The notes under the pieces: generated by a model
What the model was told of the DNA's origin: nothing
Database searches by the model: none
What the model saw: only the letters and a program-made list of their open reading frames with translations
In this document: positions 1 to 7,567 of the stretch, piece after piece
How the letters are laid out: every line of letters begins with the position of its first letter
How positions within the stretch are numbered: position 1 is the stretch's first letter
Assembly (NCBI GenBank): GCA_004292955.1
Contig: RDXX01000083.1
Coordinates: 1-33,249, forward strand
DNA from: Oscillatoriales cyanobacterium
Lineage (GTDB): Bacteria > Cyanobacteriota > Cyanobacteriia > Cyanobacteriales > Microcoleaceae
Direction: 5' to 3'
DNA: 33,249 bases
Program-made: the position numbers and the translations under genes

Positions 1-51
1 TTCTTCAGAGGTGAGTTCAGTAAACAGTGAATTTTCCTTTGTTTCTTGCAT
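1..51 (-). CDS. Partial precursor peptide, leader region only
   Basis: The minus strand reads ATG at 51 and continues open to the window edge as MQETKENSLFTELTSEE. The block NSLFTELT is identical to the leader of the neighbouring peptide at 224-451, so this looks like the first 17 residues of a paralogous ribosomal peptide precursor whose Gly-Gly site and core lie outside the window. A TGGAGT ribosome-binding site lies about 10 nt before the ATG. In cyanobacteria such leaders normally direct export and cleavage by C39-peptidase ABC transporters. The core is not visible, so the peptide class is unknown. Confidence 0.6.
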   Translation of the reverse strand, partial: MQETKENSLFTELTSEE

Positions 52-223
52 GATCGTTTGACTCCATTTAAATTGATAATATTGAACGAAAACTAGAAAC
101 TTTATATAATTTCGATAGCCTCGTATGATTACTGACTAATACTTCTCCATGCCTCTGCGATCGCCCGGAATATTACTGAGAAAATTTTAAAATTTATCCG
201 ATCGCACTACTTTACTCAGCTAT

Positions 224-451
224 CTAGACTACAAGGGTTTTGTAAGGGCGATTGCGAATCGGATCGTAAAGGAAAAGCTGACTCGGCTGTGGAATGAAAA
301 ACAGCGTATTGATGCCATTGCTGCTGCTGTTCTTGGTATCGCTGTTACTGTTAGCACTGCTGAAACCGCTGGTAGTGCTGCCACCGCTGACAGTCCCAGA
401 TTCTCGATCGGTTAATTCGGTAAAAAGTGAATTTTGTTGATTGTCCGGCAT
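224..451 (-). CDS. Double-glycine leader peptide (bacteriocin-like precursor)
   Basis: A 75-residue protein with a leader ending in the pattern ELTDRESGTVSGG (Gly-Gly at 23-24), the type of site cut by C39 peptidase domains of export ABC transporters. The predicted core of 51 residues starts with a Ser/Asn/Gly/Thr-rich stretch and ends with a hydrophobic and aromatic tail (LFFIPQPSQLFLYDP). The core has no cysteine, so lanthionine or disulfide chemistry is unlikely. An AGGAG ribosome-binding site lies about 8 nt before the ATG. A second gene with the same NSLFTELT leader block is immediately downstream at 1-51, and a HlyD-type export adaptor is divergent at 904. The leader is well supported; an antimicrobial or signalling role for the core is inference. 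Confidence 0.65.
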   Translation of the reverse strand: MPDNQQNSLFTELTDRESGTVSGGSTTSGFSSANSNSDTKNSSSNGINTLFFIPQPSQLFLYDPIRNRPYKTLVV

Positions 452-903
452 AAGGAACTCCTATTAAGACATATATAGTTACTTACGTACCGATCCCAGA
501 AAAACCGGGTAACAGTGCCAAAAATCATTGCGGAAATGCTCTGTTTTCCTGACTGTTGCCGCCTGAATCCACCATTCTTGATGTTTGGGGAAATTTCCGG
601 GTGGGGACGGCAAAGCTGTGCGGATTTTGACCTTGACCATGTGAATTTTGATTTAGACTTCTAAATCTATCCTTGGTGTCCGGAAAGCTAGAAAATAAAT
701 GTGACAAAAGAAATAGGCGATCGATCTCTCCTTCTTCCAACTCATACCGTTTGAGGTTTGAAAATGACTTATTTAATCAGGCTTTGGAGTTGGCCGCGAG
801 TTGCATTCTTTTTTGGAAATGGCATTAAAACTCACAACGATTCTCTTTCCCCAAACTCAAAACTTAAAATTCAAAACAATTCCCCTCACCCCCAATAGCC
901 GCC
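452..903. other. Intergenic region between divergent peptide and HlyD genes
   Basis: About 450 bases with no convincing gene. It must hold the promoters of both the minus-strand peptide genes and the plus-strand HlyD gene. An AT-rich TATATA stretch at about 470-478 is a possible minus-strand -10 region. I saw no clear -35/-10 pair for the HlyD gene. The minus-strand reading frame at 525-740 has no family resemblance. Confidence 0.4.
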
Positions 904-2019
904 ATGCCTCGCACACCCGAACCCATGCCCGCAGAAACCTTTGATAACGACCAGTTTTTGCCCCCTGTCAGCCGCTGGACTACTTTGGGGGGAATTTTGA
1001 TGGTGGCGACGTTTGGCGGGGCGATCGCCCTGGCAAGCGTCACCAAATACAGTGCTACAGTCAAAGCAGACGCGATCGTCCGTCCAGCCGGAGAAGTGCG
1101 CGTCGTCCAAGCAGCAACCGAAGGAACCATCGAAAGCATTGCTGTCAGCGAAAATCAGACAGTAAAAGCCGGAGATGCGATCGCAGTTGTCAACGCTTCG
1201 CGTTTGGGCACTCAAAAAAAGCAGTTCCAAGACACAGTCAATCAGTCTCAAACAGCAGCACAGCAAATCAACCAGCAACTGCGGGACTTGGAAAATCAAA
1301 TTTTAGCCAGCGGCCAATTTCAAACCATCCAAAATCAAAATTCCGCCGCCCAAGAAGTAGTCGAGTCCGCTCTTGTAAAAATCGCCACATCGCAGCCGGA
1401 TGTCGCCGAGAGACTCGGCAGAAGTCGGCGGGTTTTGCTCGTCAAGCGATCGTCCATTCAACAACAATTAATTCAAGCTAAAAAAGAACTCAATCAAATT
1501 CAGTCACAACTCGAAAATAGCGTGATCCGCGCGCCCGCTGATGGTACAATTCTCAAATTGGAAGTACAAAGTACCGGTCAAACAATACAAGCCGGAAGTG
1601 CGATCGCCCAAATCGTCCCTAGCGACGTACCCCTTTTAGTCAAAGCCAGAGTAACATCCCAAGATATTGCCCGCATCCAAATCGGCCAACCAGTGCAGAT
1701 GAGGATTTCCGCCTTACCCTTCCCAGATTACGGGACACTAAAAGGAACAGTCAGCGCGATCGCCCCAGATGCGATCGCCACTCAAAACCCCGGTAATAAT
1801 TTAGGTACTGCTTATTATGAAGTTGCAATTAAACCCGATCAAACCTATCTAACCAAACTCGAATCTACCCGCAATCAAGCAGTTGGAACTTCCCAGGCAA
1901 ATACCCCACGCCAGTATTCAATTCAGTCAGGAATGGAAGGAAGAGCCGATATTATTACTGGTCAAGAAACTGTTTTGACGTTTATTTTGCGGAAGGCAAG
2001 GTTGGTGACGGATATGTAA
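904..2019 (+). CDS. HlyD-family membrane fusion protein (export adaptor)
   Basis: A 371-residue periplasmic adaptor for type I or C39-type export. After a short cytoplasmic N-terminus, one membrane segment (about 26-48) is followed by the first lipoyl half-motif (about 62-95, with VRPAGEVRVVQAATEGTI), a Gln-rich coiled-coil hairpin (about 98-200), the second lipoyl half (about 204-238, RAPADGTILKLEV) and a beta-barrel region. This order is standard for HlyD/AcrA-like adaptors. A second in-frame ATG at 925 is an alternative start. The usual partner, a C39-peptidase ABC transporter, is not found downstream; the next gene is unrelated. The divergent double-glycine peptides suggest that they are its cargo. 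The family is secure; the cargo is inferred. Confidence 0.9.
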   Translation: MPRTPEPMPAETFDNDQFLPPVSRWTTLGGILMVATFGGAIALASVTKYSATVKADAIVRPAGEVRVVQAATEGTIESIAVSENQTVKAGDAIAVVNASRLGTQKKQFQDTVNQSQTAAQQINQQLRDLENQILASGQFQTIQNQNSAAQEVVESALVKIATSQPDVAERLGRSRRVLLVKRSSIQQQLIQAKKELNQIQSQLENSVIRAPADGTILKLEVQSTGQTIQAGSAIAQIVPSDVPLLVKARVTSQDIARIQIGQPVQMRISALPFPDYGTLKGTVSAIAPDAIATQNPGNNLGTAYYEVAIKPDQTYLTKLESTRNQAVGTSQANTPRQYSIQSGMEGRADIITGQETVLTFILRKARLVTDM

Positions 2020-2038
2020 TTGGTCATTAGTCGTGGTC

Positions 2039-2102
2039 GTAGGGTGCGTCAGTCTTAAGGTTAGCCCGAAAAATTTGGGTTTTACCTACTGACGCACCCT
2101 AC
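2039..2102. repeat. Inverted repeat with 15-bp perfect arms
   Basis: Arms gtagggtgcgtcagt (2039-2053) and actgacgcaccctac (2088-2102) are exact reverse complements around a 34-bp loop. It lies 20 bp after the HlyD stop codon and could fold as a terminator-like hairpin, although no U-tract follows. It resembles dispersed palindromic elements common in filamentous cyanobacteria. Confidence 0.8.
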
Positions 2103-2119
2103 TTTTGTTTGTTGTTTGT

Positions 2120-2148
2120 TTGACATTTTGCGATCGTAGTTATATCAT
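2120..2148 (+). promoter_or_regulatory. Sigma70-type promoter
   Basis: A consensus -35 box TTGACA (2120-2125) and a -10 box TATCAT (2143-2148) are separated by exactly 17 bp. It would start transcription at about 2155, roughly 95 bases before the ribbon-helix-helix gene at 2249, and could serve the whole 2249-3059 cluster. The long leader leaves room for autoregulation by the DNA-binding product. The call rests on sequence match only. Confidence 0.55.
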
Positions 2149-2248
2149 AGACTCTAGTAGATGCCACTGTCAACCATCTCGATCCACAACTCCAAAAGTT
2201 AATCTAACGTCATAAGCTGGTAACTAACCACTAACCAACGGGTAACAA

Positions 2249-2461
2249 ATGGGGAAGTACAGGCGACCTAGAATTAATTTTGTTTTGGATGAGGATATTA
2301 GGGACGACCTAACGGTATGGGCTAAGGAGGAAGGACGCACGATGAGCAATCTTGTAGAGCGAATTGTGACAGCCGCAGTTCAAGGAAAGCGGGACAGCCA
2401 CCCAAACCAAAACCCGCTCATCCATAAAGAGCAAGCGGGAAAAGGAGGCTCTAGCGAATGA
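2249..2461 (+). CDS. Small ribbon-helix-helix DNA-binding protein
   Basis: A 70-residue protein. Residues 5-45 fit the ribbon-helix-helix (CopG/Arc-like) fold: a basic beta-strand (RPRINFVLDED), then helix 1 (DDLTVWAKEEG) and helix 2 starting RTMSNLVERIV. The C-terminal 25 residues are polar and probably disordered. Such proteins act as dimeric repressors, often as antitoxins or plasmid copy-control regulators. A good TTGACA/TATCAT promoter lies upstream, and two small unknown genes follow on the same strand. No recognisable toxin is adjacent, so it may regulate the cluster itself. The fold is likely; the target is unknown. Confidence 0.7.
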   Translation: MGKYRRPRINFVLDEDIRDDLTVWAKEEGRTMSNLVERIVTAAVQGKRDSHPNQNPLIHKEQAGKGGSSE

Positions 2462-2479
2462 ATAAACTGATGTCTAGTA

Positions 2480-2701
2480 TTGAAAAAAGTGACAAATTCA
2501 CCTGAACCAGAACCGTCAGAACTAGAAAATCACCACGGTGCAACTGACCCAAGTAAGTGTCAGGATATGAGCCGCAAGTACAGATGGAGGTTGAAGCGTA
2601 TCGAACGTACAAAAGATCGCACTCTCAAGGTCAATTGCGTGTTTTATGGCGAACAAACCTCTTTTGAAGACAGTCGTTTTGGAGATACCGACGATGAATG
2701 A
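2480..2701 (+). CDS. Hypothetical small charged protein
   Basis: A 73-residue frame whose only full-length start is TTG at 2480; the first in-frame ATG gives a 44-residue form (MSRKYRWRLKRIER...). The middle is strongly basic and the C-terminus acidic (SRFGDTDDE). I do not recognise a family. It begins 19 bases after the ribbon-helix-helix gene stop and overlaps the start of the next gene by 8 bases, as in translationally coupled operons. The small size, unusual start and lack of known relatives make it uncertain that it is expressed. Confidence 0.45.
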   Translation: MKKVTNSPEPEPSELENHHGATDPSKCQDMSRKYRWRLKRIERTKDRTLKVNCVFYGEQTSFEDSRFGDTDDE

Positions 2702-3059
2702 AACTTGGATAGTTTTTAAAACAGAATCACTCTCATCCCCAGGCTGGGAAGAACGTCAGCTACTACCGATCGGTGGTTTGACTGACATTTTAGCAACAGA
2801 GTGGGATTCTTCGGGGAAATTGCCTCAAATTGGCGAGCGGGTGCGAGAATACGAAAACCTCGAAGATCCGGGTAACGGAGTCACCCACGGTCGAGATAGC
2901 AATTGGATTGTGAAAAGCATCCACAAATTCTCATCTAGCGACACAAACCTGGAAATCATGGTCTGTTATTGCGCTTATGAACCCGTTGAGTCTAAATGGG
3001 TTGAATTAAAACGAGGAAAGCCTGTGAATGAGATTTTGCAACCCGTTGAAATTGGGTAA
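2694..3059 (+). CDS. Hypothetical protein, third gene of the RHH cluster
   Basis: A 121-residue protein of unknown function. I chose the ATG at 2694 (MNETWIVFKTES) over the in-frame ATG at 2646 because a GGAG ribosome-binding site lies 9 nt upstream and because it then overlaps the previous stop by only 8 bases. It is a soluble mixed alpha/beta sequence rich in Trp, Glu and Ser, with no signal peptide or membrane segment. Its conserved-looking blocks (LPQIGERVREYENLED, NWIVKSIHKFSS) suggest a compact beta-rich domain. It probably forms a transcription unit with the two genes before it. Confidence 0.55.
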   Translation: MNETWIVFKTESLSSPGWEERQLLPIGGLTDILATEWDSSGKLPQIGERVREYENLEDPGNGVTHGRDSNWIVKSIHKFSSSDTNLEIMVCYCAYEPVESKWVELKRGKPVNEILQPVEIG

Positions 3060-3088
3060 AAATCTTAACCTTTCTAATTAATTATCTT

Positions 3089-3220
3089 CAGTCCGCGCAG
3101 GCGGACTTTGTTTTTGTAGACGCGGTTTCAACCGCCGGGTTTATGTGTACTTTGTTTTTGTAGACGCGGTTTCAACCGCCGGGTTTATGTGTACAATAAA
3201 TACACCGGGTTTATGTGTAG
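3089..3220. repeat. Paired-hairpin repeat with tandem 44-bp duplication
   Basis: It begins with the hairpin gtccgcgcaggcggac, then the hairpin gcggtttcaaccgc. The 44-bp unit 3105-3148 is repeated exactly at 3149-3192, followed by a partial third copy of its end (ccgggtttatgtgt). The same two-hairpin element occurs at 9598-9646. It separates the RHH cluster from the MNT/HEPN pair. Confidence 0.85.
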
Positions 3221-3243
3221 AATAAATAACATCCATCGCCAAT

Positions 3244-3570
3244 ATGAAAATTAACGATAAACTCAAAACCATTCTAGCTGAATTGCGATCGCACTTCGAG
3301 CTCCTGTATGGCGATCGTCTCACCCAAATGGTACTTTACGGTTCCCAAGCGCGGGGCGACGCACATCCCGACTCAGATATTGATGTTTTGGTCGTTCTCA
3401 AAGCACCAGTCCAAGTCGGTGAAGAAATCGATCGAACTATCCCAATTGTAGCAAATTTATCCCTCGCCAATGACGTAATAATTAGCTGCTTGTTTATGAA
3501 TGAGGAACGGTTTACTAATTATCAAGGCCCTTTGCTCAGAAATATTCGTAGAGAGGGAATTTTCGTATGA
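3244..3570 (+). CDS. MNT-type minimal nucleotidyltransferase (antitoxin)
   Basis: A 108-residue polymerase-beta-fold nucleotidyltransferase. It shows the family signature GSQARGDAHPDSDIDVLV: Gly33-Ser34, then Asp45 and Asp47 as metal ligands, with Asp77 as a plausible third acid. This is a minimal MNT domain of the kind paired with HEPN toxins; in studied pairs the MNT protein modifies the HEPN partner by adding AMP and so silences it. Its stop overlaps the start of the HEPN gene by 4 bases (ATGA), so the two are co-translated. All key residues are present, so it is probably active. Confidence 0.88.
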   Translation: MKINDKLKTILAELRSHFELLYGDRLTQMVLYGSQARGDAHPDSDIDVLVVLKAPVQVGEEIDRTIPIVANLSLANDVIISCLFMNEERFTNYQGPLLRNIRREGIFV

Positions 3571-3956
3571 CACCCGCTCAATTAAACTTACTCCTCAAAG
3601 CCGATCAAAGCCTTTCAGCAGCAAAATTTATATTGGATGGCGGATATCCTGATTATGCAGCTTCTCGCGCCTATTACACAATGTTTTATATTGCTGAAGC
3701 ATTTCTAGAGGGTGAAGGATTATCTTTTTCCAAGCATTCCGCAGTCATCAGCGCCTTTGGCAGAGAATTTGCTCGTACAGGGAGAGTACCTGTGAAATTT
3801 CACCAATTCCTAATTAGATCGCAGGAATTACGAAATGCTGGAGACTATGGTGAGATTAATGCTGTAACGGCTAATCAAGCAGCAGATTCGATCGCCCAAG
3901 CTGAAGAATTTCTCGAATTGGCTCAAAATTTAATTGGAACTCTGCCGCCACCTTAA
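3567..3956 (+). CDS. HEPN-domain protein (UPF0332-like), MNT partner
   Basis: A 129-residue all-helical protein with the HEPN hallmark ASRAYYTMFYIAEAFL (residues 32-47) and the later SKHSAVISAFGREF and LRNAGDYGE segments typical of UPF0332-like HEPN proteins. HEPN toxins are usually RNases with an R-x4-6-H motif. I do not see that motif clearly here: the His in SKHS is not spaced from an Arg in the classical way and the LRNAGDY segment has no His. It may therefore belong to a HEPN subclass with another active site. It directly follows and overlaps the MNT gene, which supports a toxin-antitoxin pair. Confidence 0.82.
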   Translation: MTPAQLNLLLKADQSLSAAKFILDGGYPDYAASRAYYTMFYIAEAFLEGEGLSFSKHSAVISAFGREFARTGRVPVKFHQFLIRSQELRNAGDYGEINAVTANQAADSIAQAEEFLELAQNLIGTLPPP

Positions 3957-4014
3957 ATACCAATGCTGAAAATGCGATTGCTAATATCAATATAAATTTT
4001 CCCTCGCTGAATGC

Positions 4015-4266
4015 TCATAGTGCTTCTAAACCATCCATTTCTGCCACAATAAACTCTTGATTGATAGCAGCAATCTCAACTTGAATATCTGGATCGTTGG
4101 CCATCTCTGCTATCTCTGCCTCCAGGTATTTAGCATTAGCGAGTTTATTAGCTATGTAAGTTTTCTCCCGCACTCGGCAAGCGATACGTTCCAGCAGCCA
4201 AAGTTGTTCTTCTATCGACAGGGAACTAATAGAACGTTCAATCTCTACTAAAGTTTGTGAAATCAT
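4015..4266 (-). CDS. Orphan antitoxin-like small protein
   Basis: An 83-residue protein. I chose the ATG at 4266 (MISQTLVEIERS) because an AAGAGGAAA ribosome-binding site precedes it; the longer frame from 4299 reads through that site. The N-terminus is helical (SIEEQLWLLERIACRVREK) and the C-terminus ends FIVAEMDGLEAL, a pattern I associate with cyanobacterial antitoxins of MazF-type pairs. No toxin frame follows: the gene ends 59 bases from the convergent HEPN gene. It could be an orphan antitoxin or the remnant of a broken pair. A minus-strand TATAAT at 4385-4390 may be its -10 box, although no good -35 is visible. Confidence 0.55.
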   Translation of the reverse strand: MISQTLVEIERSISSLSIEEQLWLLERIACRVREKTYIANKLANAKYLEAEIAEMANDPDIQVEIAAINQEFIVAEMDGLEAL

Positions 4267-4443
4267 TTTAGTTTCCTCTTGTTTTTTGCCCCATCGCAAA
4301 TCATCGAGATTTTTTTGAATGAGGTTGCGTCCATTCCGAATAGATTTATTATTACGCGCGATCGCTTACTTATCTTGTATCTATATTATACGACATCTTT
4401 GCGTGGTAGCTTATGACAGAATACGGTTAAGTTAAAGTTTTTT

Positions 4444-4516
4444 GTCATTGCGAGGAACGTTAGCGAAGCGATCCGTTCGCCGAAGGCGTTCCCGAAGGGT
4501 AGGAAAGCAATCGCAG
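4444..4516. repeat. Dispersed GC-rich interspersed repeat
   Basis: A block starting gtcattgcgaggaacgttag and ending with aggaaagcaatcgcag, with the inner motif gttcgccgaaggcgttcccg. It matches a widely dispersed bacterial and cyanobacterial repeat type (gtcattgcgag...gcaatc). The short frame running through it is a by-product. It lies about 160 bases before the CHAT gene. Confidence 0.7.
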
Positions 4517-4677
4517 TGTCTATTTTTCACATCGTTTTATCACTACGATTCCCCTATCTTACCTGTATTGAGGTATGACGCACACTCCAACGACTCCAGA
4601 CGATTCAGCAAGTCGGGTTTCCCCCTTGTTTTTCCCCGACAAAGAATGTAAAATTCTAAAAACATGGGTTGTAAGCA

Positions 4678-7566
4678 ATGAACGAAGCGCGCCACGAAGC
4701 CTATCTCAATCTGATTGATTCTCTCGTCACCTGTCCCAGCGAGGAAGAAATCGAGATTCTGCAAGCTAACCTAGAATTAATAGATGATGGTTTTGCCCAA
4801 TATTTGCGAGAGTGGGCAACTGAAACTATGGCAACTTTGGATGCAGAAGAAGCATACAATTGTGCTAATTTTTTATACGGTTTAGATTTCACTTTTTATA
4901 ATTTGCGACAAGGCAGTCGGGCAAGTAATTTAGAGGTAGCGATTGCTTGTCTGGAGAGTGGATTAACTGTTGTTACTCGCGAAGCTTACTCGGAAGACTG
5001 GGCCAGGTTTCAAAACAGTCTGGGAGGTGATTACCAAAACAGAATCAGAGGGGAAAAAGCCGAGAATCTGGAATTGGCGATCGTAGCTTATGAGGCATCC
5101 TTGGAAGTTTACACCCGCGACGCATTTCCCGAAGACTGGGCAACGTGTCAAAATAATTTGGCGATGGCCTACCTCTACAGAATCAGAAGGGGAAAAGCCG
5201 AGAATCTGGAATTGGCGATCGCAGCTTTTGAGGCATCCTTGGAAATTTGGACTCGCGACGCATTTCCCTTTGAATGGGCAACGTGTCAAAATAATTTGGG
5301 GCTTGCCTACCACAACAGAATCAGAGGGGAAAAAGCCGAGAATCTCGAAGGCGCGATCGCAGCTTATCTCGCATCCTTGGAGATTTACACCCGCGACGCA
5401 TTTCCCGAAGACTGGGCAAGGAGTCAAAATAATTTGGCGAATGCCTACCTCTACAGAATCAGAGGGGAAAATGCCTACCTCTACAGAATTAGAGGGGAAA
5501 AAGCAGAGAATCTCGAAGCCGCGATCGCAGCTTTTGAGGCATCCTTGGAAATTTGGACCCGCGACGCATTTCCCGAAGACTGGGCAAGGAGTCAAAATAA
5601 TTTGGCGACTGCCTACCTCTATAGAATCAGAGGGGAGAAAGCCGAGAATTTGGAACTGGCGATCGCAGCTTTTGAGGCAGCCTTAGAGATTTACACCCGC
5701 GACGCATTTCCCTTTGAATGGGCAAGGAGTCAAAATAATTTGGGGATGGCCTACCAAAACAGAATCAGAGGGAAAAAAGCCGAGAATTTGGAACTGGCGA
5801 TCGCAGCTTTTGAGGCAGCCTTAGAGATTTACACCCGCGACGCATTTCCCTTTGAATGGGCAACGTGTCAAAATAATTTGGGGATGGCCTACCAAAACAG
5901 AATCAGAGGGGAAAAAGCCGAGAATTTGGAACTGGCGATCGAGGCTTATCTGGCAGCTTTAGAAGTTCACACTCGCAAGGATTTTCCGATCGAGCATGCT
6001 ACAACTTTATATAATCTCGGAGTTGCCTACTGGGATAATTCCCAACTCCCAGAAGCTTACAATACCCTTAACTCTGCCATCGAGACAGTCGAATTAATGC
6101 GGAGTGAAATCATTATCGGCGGCGAAGCAGACAGGCAGAAATTAGCCGAAGAATGGAATGACCTTTATCAGGTAATGGTAGAAGTTTGCCTAGCAATGGA
6201 AAACTCCACCGCCGCCCTAGAATATGTCGAACGCAGCAAAACCCGAAACCTCGTAGAACTGTTTCACAAAGCCCGCAGCCTCCCCGATCGAGTACAGCGG
6301 ATTAGTTTTGCAGAAATTCGCAGCCTGCTAGCTGAAAATGAGGCAATTTTGGAATGGTACATTACCCGATACAACTTTAAAGTTTTCATTATTACCCGCG
6401 ACTCCACCAAACCCGATGTCTGGGAATCTTCCGATGCAGGCTTGCAAGCATTAGAAGAGTTTCAGCAGGAATATATCGATGACTACACCGACGAGGAAAC
6501 CGACAACTGGGGAAATCAACTAGAAGCCCGCCTGGAAAAATTAGCCGAGATTCTCCACATCAATGAAATAATCGCCCGCTATATTCCCGAAAACTGCCAA
6601 AAATTAATCTTAGTTCCCTTCCGATACTTGCACCTATTCCCCCTACACGCCCTCACCAGCAGCCGACAAAAAGCCGACAAAACCGTAGAAACTGGATGTC
6701 TTCTCGAACTTTTCCCAGGCGGCGTGAGATACACACCCAGTTGCCAACTTTTGCAATTATCTCAGCGGGTAAATCTGACAGCCGAAGACACATCACCCAG
6801 CAAATTTTTTGCCATCCAAAACCCCACAGAAGATTTAGACTTCACCGACATCGAAGTCGAAGCCATTGCCAAATCTTTCAATCCCGCCGAAATATTGAGT
6901 CGGGAAAAGGCAAGTAAAGCAGGATTGCAACAACAAATTGCCAGCTTGCAAAATGCCGACATCGCCCACTTTTCCTGTCACGGCTTCTTCGACTTTGATA
7001 ATCCCGAAAAATCCGCATTAATCCTAGCCGGCGCAAAAATTGCCAGCGATGGCGTTCCCTCCGAAGAAAAGCGTTACATTCGTTCCCGCCGAGGCGAAAC
7101 CTACGACATCACAGAATGCCTGACTCTGACAGAAATCTTTGATTTGCAGTTAAGTAAGTGTCGTTTAGTAGCCCTTTCTGCCTGCGAAACTGGGTTAACC
7201 GATGCCAGGAATAGCACAGATGAGTATATCGGATTGACTAGCGGTTTTTTGTACGCCGGAACCACGAATGTGATTAGCACATTATGGGCTGTCAATGATG
7301 TATCTACGGCGATTTTAATGATAAGATTTTATGAGTTATTTCGTTCAGAAAGTCGGCCCGCTGTGTCGATTGCTTTGCGGGAGTCTCAGTTGTGGCTGCG
7401 GAGTTTGACTGTTAAAAGTTTGCTAGAATGGGTGGAAGTGTCGCAGTTGCTGAGTCACGAACATAAACAGACAATTCAAAACAGATACAATCGCGGTTAC
7501 AAACAAGATTATCAACCTTATGAGTCTCCCGTATACTGGGCCGCTTTCTGTGCAGTTGGACAATAA
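4678..7566 (+). CDS. TPR-repeat CHAT-domain protease-like protein
   Basis: A 962-residue protein. Residues about 1-95 are a helical cap. Residues about 100-470 hold seven to eight 46-residue TPR-like helical repeats (consensus with AENLELAIAAFEASLEI, TRDAFP and QNNLGMAY). A linker follows, and residues about 620-962 form a CHAT (caspase/separase-like) domain. The dyad is visible: His768 in HFSCHG and Cys836 in ALSACETG, followed by GLTSGFLYAGTTNVISTLWAVND, so it should be an active Cys protease. TPR-CHAT proteins act in regulated proteolysis and cell death, with the repeats sensing a partner. Two genes follow on the same strand (7762, 8096). The start lacks a strong ribosome-binding site. The substrate and trigger are unknown. 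Confidence 0.92.
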   Translation: MNEARHEAYLNLIDSLVTCPSEEEIEILQANLELIDDGFAQYLREWATETMATLDAEEAYNCANFLYGLDFTFYNLRQGSRASNLEVAIACLESGLTVVTREAYSEDWARFQNSLGGDYQNRIRGEKAENLELAIVAYEASLEVYTRDAFPEDWATCQNNLAMAYLYRIRRGKAENLELAIAAFEASLEIWTRDAFPFEWATCQNNLGLAYHNRIRGEKAENLEGAIAAYLASLEIYTRDAFPEDWARSQNNLANAYLYRIRGENAYLYRIRGEKAENLEAAIAAFEASLEIWTRDAFPEDWARSQNNLATAYLYRIRGEKAENLELAIAAFEAALEIYTRDAFPFEWARSQNNLGMAYQNRIRGKKAENLELAIAAFEAALEIYTRDAFPFEWATCQNNLGMAYQNRIRGEKAENLELAIEAYLAALEVHTRKDFPIEHATTLYNLGVAYWDNSQLPEAYNTLNSAIETVELMRSEIIIGGEADRQKLAEEWNDLYQVMVEVCLAMENSTAALEYVERSKTRNLVELFHKARSLPDRVQRISFAEIRSLLAENEAILEWYITRYNFKVFIITRDSTKPDVWESSDAGLQALEEFQQEYIDDYTDEETDNWGNQLEARLEKLAEILHINEIIARYIPENCQKLILVPFRYLHLFPLHALTSSRQKADKTVETGCLLELFPGGVRYTPSCQLLQLSQRVNLTAEDTSPSKFFAIQNPTEDLDFTDIEVEAIAKSFNPAEILSREKASKAGLQQQIASLQNADIAHFSCHGFFDFDNPEKSALILAGAKIASDGVPSEEKRYIRSRRGETYDITECLTLTEIFDLQLSKCRLVALSACETGLTDARNSTDEYIGLTSGFLYAGTTNVISTLWAVNDVSTAILMIRFYELFRSESRPAVSIALRESQLWLRSLTVKSLLEWVEVSQLLSHEHKQTIQNRYNRGYKQDYQPYESPVYWAAFCAVGQ
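5059..6024 (+). repeat. 138-bp tandem repeats inside the CHAT gene
   Basis: The codon run gcc-gag-aat recurs at 5059, 5197, 5335, 5503, 5641, 5779 and 5917. The spacing is exactly 138 bp (46 codons) except for one step of 168 bp. The extra 30 bp is a tandem duplication (5440-5469 and 5470-5499) that adds 10 residues, NAYLYRIRGE. The copies are nearly identical at the DNA level, which indicates recent expansion or gene conversion rather than old divergence. Confidence 0.93.
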
Positions 7567-7567
7567 G

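Noticed and set aside
525..740. 71-residue minus-strand protein
   Set aside because: No ribosome-binding site, no recognisable domain, low-quality composition; lies in the regulatory gap between divergent genes.
4442..4651. 69-residue Arg-rich plus-strand protein
   Set aside because: The Arg-rich part is the translation of a dispersed repeat (4444-4516).
4963..5595. 210-residue minus-strand frame over the CHAT repeats
   Set aside because: It is antisense to the 138-bp repeats and is open only because the repeat unit is multiple-of-three and repeated; no protein-like family features.
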